The notes below the pieces were generated by a model that made no database searches, was not told the origin of the DNA, and was given only the letters and a program-made list of their open reading frames with translations. DNA of 64,000 bases, taken from the NCBI RefSeq assembly GCF_000717915.1, contig NZ_JOCX01000019.1:1-64000 (forward strand), written 5' to 3'. Both the position numbers and the translations under genes were made by a program. Origin of the DNA: Streptomyces sp. NRRL S-244. Its GTDB lineage: Bacteria; Actinomycetota; Actinomycetes; Streptomycetales; Streptomycetaceae. Numbering within the stretch: position 1 is the first letter of the stretch; each line of letters opens with the position of its first letter. This document shows, piece after piece, positions 13,789-22,804 of this stretch.

Positions 13789-14181
13789 TCAGACCCGGTC
13801 GATGAAGACGCTCGTCGACTTCACCCGGGCCACCGCCCGTGCGCCGACCTCCAGGCCGAGCTCCTCCACCGCCTCACGGGTCAGGAGCGAGACGATGCGG
13901 TGCGGGCCGGCCTGGATCTCGACCTGGGCGTCGACGGTGCCGAGCTTCACGGCCGTGACGATGCCCGGGAAGGCGTTGCGCGCCGAGGTGTAGGGGGTTT
14001 CCTCGCCCTCGGCGGCCTCCTGGGCGGCCTGTACGCAGAACGCGGCCAGGTCCGGCCCGTCCACCATCCGCCGCGTGCCCTCGCGGCGGGTGGGGAACCG
14101 TTCGGCGTCGGCCCAGCGCCGGGCCGTATCGACGCTCACGCCGAGCAGCCGGGCAGCCTGGCCGATCGTGTAGGACTCCAT
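13789..14181 (-). CDS. HTH-TOBE (Mop-like) transcriptional regulator
   Basis: 130 aa. Residues 1-50 form a MerR/excisionase-type helix-turn-helix (SYTIGQAARLLGVSVDTARRW). Residues ~65-130 form a single TOBE/Mop domain (NAFPGIVTAVKLGTVDAQVE... VGARAVARVKSTSVFID), a fold that binds molybdate or tungstate as an oligomer. Known relatives in actinobacteria sit near molybdate ABC transporters; none is adjacent here. It probably senses molybdate, by family inference. Confidence 0.82.
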   Translation of the reverse strand: MESYTIGQAARLLGVSVDTARRWADAERFPTRREGTRRMVDGPDLAAFCVQAAQEAAEGEETPYTSARNAFPGIVTAVKLGTVDAQVEIQAGPHRIVSLLTREAVEELGLEVGARAVARVKSTSVFIDRV

Positions 14182-14210
14182 ACCCGCAGCTTAGGGGCTG
14201 TCCGCAGGCA

Positions 14211-15203
14211 TCAGGACCGACCCCGGCCCGCCGGGTGCCGGGTCCCGTCCTGGCCGAAGGTCCCGTCCGGGCGGAGGGACCCGTCCCGGCGGACGGTCCC
14301 GTCCTGGCGGAGCGCCTCGGCCGCCGCGGCCGCGACCACCTCCGCCACCGTCGACAGCGCCGGGGAGTCGAGCTTCCACTGCTGCCAGTACAGCGGTACG
14401 TCCATCGGCCGCCGCGGCGCCAGCAGGTCCAGCCTGCCCGCGCGCACCAGCGGCTCCGACTGGGGCTCCGGCACCAGTCCCCAGCCCAGCCCGGCCGCCA
14501 CCGCGTCGCAGAACCCCTCCGAGGTGGGTACGTGGTGGCGCAGCGGTCCCGCCCCGGCGTCCTGATCGCCGGTCAGCGACCGTACGAACACGTCCTGGAG
14601 CTCGTCCCGCCGGTCGAAGACGATCACCGGGGCCTCCCGCAGGCCCTGTTCGAGGCCCCCGGCCAGGTACCGGGCCGCGAACCCGGGGCTCGCCACCGCC
14701 AGGTACCGCGCCAGCCCCAGCCCGCGTACGGTGCACCCCGCCACCGGATCCGGCGAGGAGGTGACCGCCGCCATCACCTGGCCCTCCCGCAGCAGGGCCG
14801 TCGTATGCCCCTCGTCCTCCCGGTGCAGTTCGAAGAAGACCGGCGGATCCTGCGGCACCCGCGTGAGCGCCGGCAGGAACCAGGTGGCCAGCGAGTCCGC
14901 GTTGACGGCGATCGGCAGCCGCACCGGGCCGCCCGACTCCTGCGCCATGCCGAGCTCGGCGCGCGCGTCCCGCTCCAGCCGGGCCAGCTGCCGGGCGAAG
15001 CGCACCACCACCTGCCCGGACTCGGTCGCCCGTACCGGCTTCGTGCGCATCAGCAGCACCCGCCCGGTCCGCTGCTCCAGCGCCTTGACCCGCTGGCTCA
15101 CGGCGGACGGGGTCACGTGCAGGGCCGCGGCCGCCGCGTCGAAGGTGCCCTCGTCGACCACGGCGAGCAGGGTCCGTACCTGGTCCAGGGGTAGCTCGTC
15201 CAT
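14211..15203 (-). CDS. LysR regulator, ArgP/LysG type
   Basis: 330 aa. The N-terminal LysR helix-turn-helix (LDQVRTLLAVVDEGTFDAAA...TPSAVSQRVKALEQ) is followed by the ligand domain. It is divergent from the LysE-type exporter 70 bp away, as in the classic lysG-lysE pair, where the regulator senses basic amino acids and switches on export. Start at ATG 15203. Oddly, the last ~35 residues are a hydrophilic tail of Asp-Gly repeats (RQDGTVRRDGSLRPDGTFGQ) encoded by 15-18-bp near-repeats. Confidence 0.9.
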   Translation of the reverse strand: MDELPLDQVRTLLAVVDEGTFDAAAAALHVTPSAVSQRVKALEQRTGRVLLMRTKPVRATESGQVVVRFARQLARLERDARAELGMAQESGGPVRLPIAVNADSLATWFLPALTRVPQDPPVFFELHREDEGHTTALLREGQVMAAVTSSPDPVAGCTVRGLGLARYLAVASPGFAARYLAGGLEQGLREAPVIVFDRRDELQDVFVRSLTGDQDAGAGPLRHHVPTSEGFCDAVAAGLGWGLVPEPQSEPLVRAGRLDLLAPRRPMDVPLYWQQWKLDSPALSTVAEVVAAAAAEALRQDGTVRRDGSLRPDGTFGQDGTRHPAGRGRS

Positions 15204-15272
15204 CACGAGCGCTAAGGGTACGTAAAAATCTTTAGCTGTACTGAAACCACGCCGCTGCCTACGGTCGGAGAC

Positions 15273-15896
15273 ATGACACACGGCATCATCGCGGCGGCAC
15301 TCGCCGGCTTCGGCACCGGACTCTCCCTCATCGTCGCCATCGGCGCGCAGAACGCCTTCGTCCTGCGGCAGGGGGTGCGCCGGCACGCCGTCCTCGCCGT
15401 GGTCGCGATCTGCGCCGTCTCCGACGCGCTCCTCATCGCCCTCGGCGTCGCCGGGGTCGGCGCCTTCGTCACCGCCTGGCCGGCCGCCCTGACGGCGGTC
15501 GCCATCGCCGGCGGCGGATTCCTGATCTGCTACGGATTCCTCGCCGCCCGCCGGGTGCTGCGGCCCACCCCCGGCGCCGCCCTGGGCACCGAGGGGGCCA
15601 CCGCCGGGTCCCGCCGCCGGGCCGTGCTGACCTGCCTGGCCATGACCTGGCTCAACCCGCACGTCTACCTGGACACCGTCCTGCTGCTCGGCTCCCTCGC
15701 CGCCGACCGCGGGGACCTGCGCTGGGCCTTCGGCGTCGGGGCCGGGCTGGCCAGCCTGATCTGGTTCGGCACCCTCGGCTACGGCGCCCGGCTGCTGAGC
15801 GGCCTGCTGGCGCGCCCCGCGGCCTGGCGGGTGCTGGACGGGCTCGTCGCGGCGACCATGGTCACGATGGGCGGGATGCTCCTGGCCCGGGCCTGA
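15273..15896 (+). CDS. LysE/ArgO family amino-acid exporter
   Basis: 207 aa, about six membrane helices. Family signatures: GLSLIVAIGAQNAFVLRQG near the N-terminus and CLAMTWLNPHVYLDTVLLLG in the middle. LysE/ArgO proteins export lysine and arginine. It faces the LysG-like regulator, and the short divergent region (15204-15272) should hold the shared control site. Confidence 0.93.
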   Translation: MTHGIIAAALAGFGTGLSLIVAIGAQNAFVLRQGVRRHAVLAVVAICAVSDALLIALGVAGVGAFVTAWPAALTAVAIAGGGFLICYGFLAARRVLRPTPGAALGTEGATAGSRRRAVLTCLAMTWLNPHVYLDTVLLLGSLAADRGDLRWAFGVGAGLASLIWFGTLGYGARLLSGLLARPAAWRVLDGLVAATMVTMGGMLLARA

Positions 15897-15972
15897 CCGG
15901 CGAGCGCGGCGGGCCCGGGCGGGGTGCGGATCCGCCCCGTACGGTGGCACGACCAGAGCCTGGGAGTCCGCA

Positions 15973-17124
15973 GTGCCCGACCGCCCGTCCGACCACCCGT
16001 CCGACCACCCGACCGGCCGCCCGACCGCCCGGCAGTACGGCGGAGCGCCCGACGGGTCCTCCGGTGGCCCCTCCCCCGACGAGGTGCGCCTGTACTACGC
16101 CGCCCGGCCGTCCCCGCTCGTCGCCGCCACCGCGATCGTGCTGGACTCCGCCGGGCGGGTCCTCGTACTGGCGCCCCCGCACCGGGCGGAGGCGGAGCTC
16201 CCGGGCGGCACCGTCGAGGACACCGAGACCCCGGAGGAGGCGCTGGCCCGGGAGCTGGAGGCGGAGCTGGGCCTGTCCGCGCCGGTGGGCCGGCTGCTCG
16301 CCGTGGACTCGCGGCGGCCCGGCTCCCTCGGCCGCTCCCTCATCGCCCACGTCCACCTGGTCGGGCCGCTCTCGCCCAAGCAGGCCGGCCGGCTCTCCCT
16401 CCCGGACGGCGAGGCCTCCGCGGCCCGCTGGCTCGCGCCGGAGGAGGCGTACGCGGTGCTGCCCGCCCGGCTCGCGCCCCGGCTGCGCGCCGCCCTGGCC
16501 GCGCTGTACGCCGGCTCCCTCGCGCACCTCGTCGACGGCGTGCCGCAGCCCGGCTCCCCCGCCGGCCTGGACCCGGAGCGGCGTACGGCCCTGGAACACG
16601 CCGGGTCCTTCGATGCCGCGAGCCACCGGGCGTCCCGCCCCAAGGCGATCACCGCGGCCAGCGTGCTGTTCACCGACTCCGCGGGCCGGGTCCTGCTGGT
16701 GGAGCCCTCGTACGACAAGTCCGGGCGCTGGAACCTGCCGGGCGGCGGGATCGACAGCGACCTGGGCGAGACCCCGCGCGCCGCCGCCCGCCGGGAGGTG
16801 CACGAGGAACTCGGCCTCGACCTCGCACCGGGCCGGCTGCTCGGCGTCAACTGGGCCCACAAGCCCGGCTATCCGGCCCGCATCCGCTTCCTCTACGACG
16901 GCGGGGTGCTGGACGCCGCCACGCTGGCCCGGATCCGGCTGGCCCCCTTCGAGCTGCTGCGCTGGCGGGCGGTGCCCGTCGGCGGGCTGCGCGCCCTGGT
17001 CAAACCCTCCCTGCGCCGCCAGATCGAGGCCTGCCTGCGCGCCCGCACCGAGGGCACGGGCCCGCTGGAACTCCACGCCGGCCGCCCGGCCGAGGCCCCG
17101 CGCAAGAAGAAGGGGAAACGGTAG
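15973..17124 (+). CDS. Tandem double-Nudix hydrolase
   Basis: 383 aa with two Nudix domains. Domain 1 (~48-180) has Nudix box GGTVEDTETPEEALARELEA, in which one of the paired metal-binding Glu residues is Ala (RELEAELGL). Domain 2 (~220-345) has an intact RREVHEELGL but two extra residues earlier in the box. So domain 2 is the likely active site. The N-terminal ~40 residues are Pro/Asp/His-rich, and the C-terminus ends in a Lys cluster. Nudix enzymes cleave nucleoside diphosphate derivatives; the substrate is unknown. GTG start 15973 follows GGGAG. Confidence 0.85.
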   Translation: MPDRPSDHPSDHPTGRPTARQYGGAPDGSSGGPSPDEVRLYYAARPSPLVAATAIVLDSAGRVLVLAPPHRAEAELPGGTVEDTETPEEALARELEAELGLSAPVGRLLAVDSRRPGSLGRSLIAHVHLVGPLSPKQAGRLSLPDGEASAARWLAPEEAYAVLPARLAPRLRAALAALYAGSLAHLVDGVPQPGSPAGLDPERRTALEHAGSFDAASHRASRPKAITAASVLFTDSAGRVLLVEPSYDKSGRWNLPGGGIDSDLGETPRAAARREVHEELGLDLAPGRLLGVNWAHKPGYPARIRFLYDGGVLDAATLARIRLAPFELLRWRAVPVGGLRALVKPSLRRQIEACLRARTEGTGPLELHAGRPAEAPRKKKGKR

Positions 17125-17263
17125 GAAAAACGCCCGCCGCGCTGGTCCATCCGGACGGCGTCATGGCGTGGCGCGCGGGCGACGGGGCCGTCTCACGCAT
17201 CGTCGAAGCAGACAGTCCACGCACACGCGTACGCCCTCTCGCCAGCGAGAACGAGCGGAACCC

Positions 17264-18796
17264 ATGGAGAGCCACACCATGTCCGCAGAGCCGACCCGTC
17301 CCGGTACCAGCACCACGTCCGCCGCCCCCGACACCGCGGCGCCGCCCGATCCGCGCCGCTGGTGGATCCTCGCCGTCATCGGCCTGGCCCAGCTCATGGT
17401 CGTCCTCGACGCCACCATCGTGAACATCGCCCTGCCCTCCGCCCAGGCCGACCTCGGGTTCTCCGACGACCAGCGGCAGTGGGTGGTGACCGCGTACGCG
17501 ATCACCTTCGGCAGTCTGCTCCTGCTCGGCGGGCGGCTGGCCGACAAGTTCGGGCGGCGCCGGGCCTTCCTGATCGGGCAGATCGGCTTCGCGGCGGCCT
17601 CCGCGCTCGGCGGCGCCGCGGCCGGCTTCGGCGTCCTCGTCACGGCCCGCGCCCTCCAGGGCGTGTTCGCGGCGCTGCTGGCTCCGGCGGCGCTCTCGCT
17701 GCTGACCACCACGTTCTCCGCCCCCGCGGAACGCGCCAAGGCCTTCGGCGTGTTCGGGGCGCTCGCCGCGTCCGGGGGCGCCGTGGGGCTGCTGCTGGGC
17801 GGATTCCTCACCGAGCACCTCAGCTGGCGCTCGACCCTGTACGTGAACCTGCTCTTCGCCACCTTCGCCGTCATCGGCGGGGTGCTGCTGCTCCGGCGTT
17901 CCGCGCCGGCCACCCCTCCCCGGCTGGACCTGCCGGGTACGGTGCTGGCGTCGTCCGGGCTGTTCTGCCTGGTGTACGGCCTCGCCAAGTCCGGCCCCCA
18001 CGGCTGGCAGCCCCTGCAGGTCCTGGGCTGCCTCGCCGTCGGCGCCGTCCTGCTCGCCGCGTTCGTCTGGTGGCAGCGCCGGAGCGCCCATCCGCTGCTG
18101 CCGTTGCGGATCGTGCTCGACCGGGTCCGGGGCACGGCGCTGATGTCCGTGTTCATCACCGGCGTCGGCATGTTCGGGGTGTTCCTGTTCCTCACGTATT
18201 ACTTTCAGCACGCCCGCGGATACAGCCCGGCCCAGACCGGCCTGGCCTTCATGCCGATGTCGGCCTGCACCATGATCGGCGCGATCGGCAGCAACACGGG
18301 GCTGCTGGGCAGGATCGGCGGGCGCCCGCGCATCGTGGCCGGCATGGCGCTGTCGGCGTGCGGCATGGCCTGGCTGGCGAACGTGACGGCGACCGGCCCG
18401 TACGTCCTCGACGTGCTGCCGGGCCAGATGGCCACGGGGTTGGGCATGGGCCTGATCACGGCGGCCGCCATGAACCTCGGCACGGCCGGCATCGACCCGC
18501 GGGACGCGGGGGTCGGCTCCGCGACGGTCAACGCCATGCGGCAGACCGGCGGCTCCGTCGGCACGGCGCTCATGAGCGCCCTTGGCGCCGGAGCCGTCTC
18601 CCGCGCCCTGGCGGGCCGGCAGCCCACGCCTGAACTGCTGGCGCGGGCTGCCCTGGAGGGTTACCACACGGTCTTCACGGCATCGGCGGTGCTCTTCGCC
18701 GCCGGCGCGGTGCTGACCCTGTTCCTGCTTCCCGGCGGCCTGTCCATGGAGCGCCGGCACGGCGCGCCCGGGGGCCGCCGCCCGTCAGCGCGGTGA
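17264..18796 (+). CDS. MFS multidrug exporter, DHA2 (EmrB/QacA) family
   Basis: 510 aa with about 14 predicted membrane helices, the DHA2 drug:H+ antiporter layout. LMVVLDATIVNIALPS in TM1 carries the conserved Asp of motif D1, and GGRLADKFGRRRAFL is motif A. Either ATG 17264 or ATG 17279 (preceded by GGAGAG, 8 nt) may be used. The last 12 bp overlap the convergent RTX-like gene. The substrate is unknown, and no adjacent regulator is seen. Confidence 0.92.
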   Translation: MESHTMSAEPTRPGTSTTSAAPDTAAPPDPRRWWILAVIGLAQLMVVLDATIVNIALPSAQADLGFSDDQRQWVVTAYAITFGSLLLLGGRLADKFGRRRAFLIGQIGFAAASALGGAAAGFGVLVTARALQGVFAALLAPAALSLLTTTFSAPAERAKAFGVFGALAASGGAVGLLLGGFLTEHLSWRSTLYVNLLFATFAVIGGVLLLRRSAPATPPRLDLPGTVLASSGLFCLVYGLAKSGPHGWQPLQVLGCLAVGAVLLAAFVWWQRRSAHPLLPLRIVLDRVRGTALMSVFITGVGMFGVFLFLTYYFQHARGYSPAQTGLAFMPMSACTMIGAIGSNTGLLGRIGGRPRIVAGMALSACGMAWLANVTATGPYVLDVLPGQMATGLGMGLITAAAMNLGTAGIDPRDAGVGSATVNAMRQTGGSVGTALMSALGAGAVSRALAGRQPTPELLARAALEGYHTVFTASAVLFAAGAVLTLFLLPGGLSMERRHGAPGGRRPSAR

Positions 18797-19720
18797 GTGG
18801 CCGCCGGAGGCCGCGGGGGCCGCCGGCTTGACCGGAGCCGCGGGGGCCGCTGGCTTGACCGGAGCCGCGGGAGCGGCAGGCGAAGCGGGGGCCGACGGGG
18901 TCGCCGGGCCCGCTTCGCTGGACGGGCAGTTGGACAGCGTGCTGCGGACCCGGTCGCCGGTCGAGAAGTGCTTCACCCGGCAGGAGTTCGTCCCGATCCC
19001 GCCGTCGACCTGGCCGTAGCCCGGTCCGATCGTCAGGACGGTGTCGTTCAGGCCGCGGACCGTGTCGTTGCCGGGACCGCCCTGGACGATGCCCGCGGAC
19101 TCGGCGCCCACCGACTTGGGCTCGATGACGTCGTTCTCGCTGCCGCCGAGCACCCGGCCGCCGAGGTCGATGTTGCCCGTACGGATCAGGTCGCTGCCGT
19201 CGTTGCCGAAGACCTGGCCGCCGCCGCGCTCGTACTCGCCCGGCTGGCCCATCACGCTGCCCGTGGTGATCTTGTCGTCGCCGTGGTCGCCGTAGACGCT
19301 GGACCCGTGGTCGGCCGTGCCCACGACGAGCGCGGTGATGATGGTGTCGTTGCCGAGGCCGCCGCGCACCGACGAGTTGCCGTTCTTCGGGGCGAGGTTG
19401 TTGACCTGGAGCGTGTCGTCGCCCTCGCCGCCGAGTACCTGGGAGTCGATCAGCATGCCCTTGACGCGGATGTTGTCGTTGCCGCCGCCGCCGTCGATGA
19501 TGACGTTCTCGACGTCGTTCTCGCACAGGATCGTGTCGACGCCCTCCGTGCCTCTGACCACCGTCAGACCGGACCTCACCTCGACACCGTTGAGGTAGCA
19601 CCAGTAGGACGGCAGCGAGTGGGCGGCCTGTGCCGGGGCCGCGGCGATCGAGGCACTGGCGGCGATCACGGTCGCCAGGACGTACGTGGCGGTGCGAAGT
19701 TTGCGGCGCGTGCGCAGCAT
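18785..19720 (-). CDS. Secreted RTX-like calcium-binding repeat protein
   Basis: 311 aa. A signal peptide (~1-32, ending AQAA) is followed by repeated Gly/Asp nonapeptide-like units (GGGGNDNI, GGEGDDTL, GGLGNDTI, GDHGDDKI, GNDGSDLI, GGPGNDTV), as in RTX/hemolysin-type Ca2+-binding beta-rolls. Two Cys-containing segments flank the repeats. The C-terminus is a Pro/Ala/Lys low-complexity tail with two copies of AAPVKPAAPAAPVKPAAPA-like sequence. No protease or lipase domain is attached, so its role is unknown. Its stop overlaps the MFS stop region by 12 bp. Confidence 0.82.
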   Translation of the reverse strand: MLRTRRKLRTATYVLATVIAASASIAAAPAQAAHSLPSYWCYLNGVEVRSGLTVVRGTEGVDTILCENDVENVIIDGGGGNDNIRVKGMLIDSQVLGGEGDDTLQVNNLAPKNGNSSVRGGLGNDTIITALVVGTADHGSSVYGDHGDDKITTGSVMGQPGEYERGGGQVFGNDGSDLIRTGNIDLGGRVLGGSENDVIEPKSVGAESAGIVQGGPGNDTVRGLNDTVLTIGPGYGQVDGGIGTNSCRVKHFSTGDRVRSTLSNCPSSEAGPATPSAPASPAAPAAPVKPAAPAAPVKPAAPAASGGHSPR

Positions 19721-19771
19721 GAAGTCTCCCGAGAATGGTGTGCGTTTGGGTGAGGGGTGTCGCGGTGGTGG

Positions 19772-20308
19772 TCAGGACAGCTCGTGGCGCAACGGCGTGA
19801 GCTGTTCGATGTCGTAGCGCTTCCGGAGTGCGTGGATCGCGGCGGGATCCGGGGTGGCGCTCGTGTCGAGCAGGTCGAGGAGCTCCTCGAAGTACCGCTC
19901 GTGGTCGGGCGGCGGGGAGGCCTGGAAGAACATCCGGGCCGGTTCGCCGGTGGGGTTCGCGAAGGCGTGCGGACAACCGGGCGGAACCACGATGACGGTT
20001 CCGGGCGTGGCACGGACGACCTGGCGTCCGTCGAGCGACTCCCAGTGTCGCCAGTCGTCCCCGGAACGGACGCGCGGCTCGAAGGCCATGACGTCGAGTT
20101 CACCCTCCAGGACGTAGAACAGCTCCTCGCTCCGGGTGTGCAGGTGCGCCCCGACGTCGAACCCGGGCGGTACGACGACCTCGAAGCTGGAGGCCACCGC
20201 GGAGTGCTCCCCGGTGACCTTGAACGTGACCTGCTGGGCCTCGGTGTGCAGCTTGCGGCCGTGACCTGGTGGCACGAGCAGCCCGTCGCGGGCGACGTGC
20301 GCGGTCAT
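19772..20308 (-). CDS. Cupin-domain protein of the RppA operon
   Basis: 178 aa. A single cupin barrel (~45-130) with motif 1 GAHLHTRSEELFYVLEGELDV (His and Glu metal ligands) and motif 2 PGTVIVVPPGCPHAFANP. Its ATG overlaps the P450 stop (ATGA), so the two are translationally coupled. Cupins of this kind are often found beside rppA in streptomycetes. By context it acts on flaviolin-type quinones or their polymers, possibly as a quinone-forming oxygenase, but this is inference. Confidence 0.85.
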   Translation of the reverse strand: MTAHVARDGLLVPPGHGRKLHTEAQQVTFKVTGEHSAVASSFEVVVPPGFDVGAHLHTRSEELFYVLEGELDVMAFEPRVRSGDDWRHWESLDGRQVVRATPGTVIVVPPGCPHAFANPTGEPARMFFQASPPPDHERYFEELLDLLDTSATPDPAAIHALRKRYDIEQLTPLRHELS

Positions 20309-21522
20309 GACCAGGTCACGGGCAGACCTTCGGGCCCGCGGATGAGGGCCCCGGGCCGCCAGCGCAGCTCGCCGACGGGGACGCTGAAGCGCAAGTCCGC
20401 GAAGCGGTCGAGCAGGGCGTCCACCATCAGCTCGGATTCGAGGCGGGCCAGCATGTTCCCGGGACAGAAGTGGGGTCCGTACCCGAAGGAGACGTGCGGG
20501 TTGGGGCTGCGCTCCAGGTGCAGCTCCTCGGGGTCGGGGAAGACCTCCGGGTCGCGGTTGGCCGCGAGGTACGAGACGTAGATCGCCTCGCCCGCCCGGA
20601 TGAGCTGGCCCGCCACGGTGACGTCCTCCAGGGCGATCCGCGAGAGCCCGACCGCGTTGCGGTGCGGGATGTAGCGCAGCAGCTCGTTGAGGGCCGAGGG
20701 CCGCAGGCCGGGCTCGCTGCGCATCCGGTCCATCAGGTCCGGCCGGGTGAGCAGGATGTAGACCATGTTGCCCACGTTGTTGGTGACGGCCTCGCCCCCG
20801 ATCTGGATGAGCAGGGCGATGCCGGTCGCCTCCTCGGCGGTGACCTCGCCGGCCTCCACGGCCTTGACGAGGAGCCCGATGACGCTGTCGCCGCCGGCCA
20901 CTTCCCCGCTGCTCATGCGCCCGCCCAGGTAGGCGCACATGTCGTTCTTCGCCTGCTCGCTGCGTTCGACGCCCTGGGCCGAGGAGAGGATCAGCGTGGT
21001 CCATTCGTGGACCATGGGCCGGTCTTCCTCCGGGACGCCCATCAGCTCGCACACGACGGCGAGCGGGAAGGGCGCCAGCAGACGCTCGGTCAGGTCCGCG
21101 GGCGGGCCGTCGCGCAGGATCCCGTCGACGAGGGCGTCGAGCATCTCCTTCGCGCGGGTGCGCAGGCGCTCCACCCCGGGGGTGGTGAAGGCCGCGGCGA
21201 CGGTGCGCCGCAGCCGGGTGTGGTCGGGCGGGTCCTCGAACCCGACCGCGCCCGGCGCGGGGATGAAGTGCGGGGCCAGTCGGGTGACATCGTGTTCCGC
21301 GACCAGCTTGCGGCTGAACCGGGGATCGTTGGCCACCATGCGCACGTCGTCGTACCGGCAGACGAGCCAGGCCCACCCGCTTCCGTTGGGCATGCGGATC
21401 CGGGTGATCGGACCCGCCTGCATCAGCTCGGCGAGGACGGGGTCGAAGTCGACCCCGTCCAGTGCCGGGGTGGGCCAGTGCGTGATGGGTGGCCTTGCGG
21501 TTGCGGGGCCGTCCTTCAGCAT
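20305..21522 (-). CDS. Cytochrome P450, CYP158-like, in the rppA operon
   Basis: 405 aa. The heme-binding loop FGYGPHFCPGNMLAR near residue 350 supplies the axial Cys, and the K-helix motif is ELLRYIP. The I-helix reads IQIGGEAVTNN, so the usual acid-Thr pair is Glu-Ala: the catalytic Thr is missing, as known for CYP158A2, which couples flaviolin (oxidised THN) into dimers and trimers. It starts 16 bp after the rppA stop and overlaps the cupin start by 4 bp. Confidence 0.93.
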   Translation of the reverse strand: MLKDGPATARPPITHWPTPALDGVDFDPVLAELMQAGPITRIRMPNGSGWAWLVCRYDDVRMVANDPRFSRKLVAEHDVTRLAPHFIPAPGAVGFEDPPDHTRLRRTVAAAFTTPGVERLRTRAKEMLDALVDGILRDGPPADLTERLLAPFPLAVVCELMGVPEEDRPMVHEWTTLILSSAQGVERSEQAKNDMCAYLGGRMSSGEVAGGDSVIGLLVKAVEAGEVTAEEATGIALLIQIGGEAVTNNVGNMVYILLTRPDLMDRMRSEPGLRPSALNELLRYIPHRNAVGLSRIALEDVTVAGQLIRAGEAIYVSYLAANRDPEVFPDPEELHLERSPNPHVSFGYGPHFCPGNMLARLESELMVDALLDRFADLRFSVPVGELRWRPGALIRGPEGLPVTWS

Positions 21523-21538
21523 TCTTCGGATTCCTCCC

Positions 21539-22600
21539 TCACCCGGTCCCTCGATCCGAGGTCCAGCTGCCCAGTGAGATCTCTGCGGTGATGCCCGGGC
21601 CGAAACCGGCCAGCAGGCCCCGCGCGGCGTCAGCGGTGCCGTTCTCGTCGAACAGTCGGCGCAGTGCGTCCAGGACGACGGCGCTGGCGATGTTGCCGTA
21701 CTCGGTCAGTGTGGCCCGACTGAAGCGGAATGCCTCGGGTGCCACACCGAGGTACTTGCTGAGGTCGTCCAGAATGCGCGGCCCACCTGCGTGGATGATG
21801 TAGAAATCCAGCGCGGCGGCGTCCCACCCATGGAGCTTGGCCAGGTCCTTGAGGGACGGCGCGAGCGGTTCCATGGTCCCCGGGACCCGCCGGTCGAGCT
21901 TGAAGTGGAACCCGGTGGACTTGACGTCGTACATGATCCAGTCCTCCGTCTGGGGGATGATGTACGAGCTGTTGCGGTGCAGTTCCATGCCGGTTCCGCC
22001 CTTGCCGCGGACGACGGCGGCGCCGACTCCGTCGCCGAAGAGGCCGTTGGAGAGCAGGTTGCCGACCTCCAGGTCGCTGGGCTGGTAGCAGAGCGAGCAG
22101 AACTCGCAGGACACGATCAGCGCGTTCGCCTCGGGGTAGGCGGTGCAGAAGTCGTGGGCCCGGTTGACCGCCGCGCCGCCCGCCGCACAGCCCAGCTGGG
22201 CGATGGGGAGCTGCTTGGTGTCCGTCCGGAAACCCATCGCGTTGATCATCCACGCGGTCAGCGAGGGCATCATGAAGCCCGTGCACGACACGTAAATGAT
22301 CATGTCGATGTCCTGGGCGCGCAGCTGCGCGTCCTCCAGCGCCTGCCGCACCACCGCGGGGACCCGTGCCTTGGCCTCGGTCTCGTACACGGCGTTGCGC
22401 GATTCGAAACCGGGGTGCTTGAGGGTCTCCTCGATGGGGCGCACGATGTGCCGCTTCGCGACGCCGGTGTTGCGGATCAGGCGCAGCGCCAGGTCGAGCT
22501 GCGGATGGTCCGCGTGCACGGACCGGCACAGATCGAGGGTCTGCTCCATCGTGATCACGTGCTCGGGCACGCACACCGTTGGCCTGCACAGAGTCGCCAT
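21539..22600 (-). CDS. rppA: Type III polyketide synthase RppA (1,3,6,8-tetrahydroxynaphthalene synthase)
   Basis: 353 aa chalcone-synthase-fold enzyme. It condenses five malonyl-CoA into tetrahydroxynaphthalene, which oxidises to flaviolin and feeds brown pigment. The active-site Cys is in AQLGCAAGGAAVNRA, His in YIIHAGGPRIL, and Asn in EYGNIASA. The additional cavity Cys typical of THN synthases is in YVSCTGFMMPSL. ATG 22600 has a textbook AAGGAG 7-8 nt upstream, and homologues start MATLCRP. It heads the rppA-P450-cupin operon and is divergent from a second P450. Confidence 0.96.
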   Translation of the reverse strand: MATLCRPTVCVPEHVITMEQTLDLCRSVHADHPQLDLALRLIRNTGVAKRHIVRPIEETLKHPGFESRNAVYETEAKARVPAVVRQALEDAQLRAQDIDMIIYVSCTGFMMPSLTAWMINAMGFRTDTKQLPIAQLGCAAGGAAVNRAHDFCTAYPEANALIVSCEFCSLCYQPSDLEVGNLLSNGLFGDGVGAAVVRGKGGTGMELHRNSSYIIPQTEDWIMYDVKSTGFHFKLDRRVPGTMEPLAPSLKDLAKLHGWDAAALDFYIIHAGGPRILDDLSKYLGVAPEAFRFSRATLTEYGNIASAVVLDALRRLFDENGTADAARGLLAGFGPGITAEISLGSWTSDRGTG

Positions 22601-22616
22601 GGGTGGCTCTCCTTTC

Positions 22617-22627
22617 GTGTCTGACAC
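22617..22627. promoter_or_regulatory. Small dyad in the rppA leader
   Basis: GTGTCTGACAC has 5-bp arms around a central T, 17 bp before the rppA ATG and just upstream of its Shine-Dalgarno. It is a possible operator or chance; the evidence is only the symmetry and place. Confidence 0.25.
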
Positions 22628-22804
22628 AGCCTCATCGACCTCCGGCGGAAGCGCGCGCGGGACTACGGCGTTGGTGACATGAGCCAATCCGGTGACGCTG
22701 GGCCGTGGAGGCAGCGGAGCGTGTGACGGGAGGGAAGGGATGGCTGTGCCGATTTCCCGCGGAATCGCGCCTTGGGGGGTGACATCCACGCAGGGAGATG
22801 AACC

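Noticed and set aside
14211..15950. Very long minus-strand reading frame covering the LysR gene and beyond
   Set aside because: The part beyond 15203 is antisense to LysE and has no domain signature. Only the LysR part is real.
15944..17263. Long plus-strand frame ahead of the MFS gene
   Set aside because: It overlaps the double-Nudix gene in another frame and reads as Arg/Pro low-complexity. The MFS protein starts at 17264 or 17279.
20309..21376. Open frame extending upstream of the cupin
   Set aside because: It is a shadow of the P450. The cupin ATG at 20308 overlaps the P450 stop.
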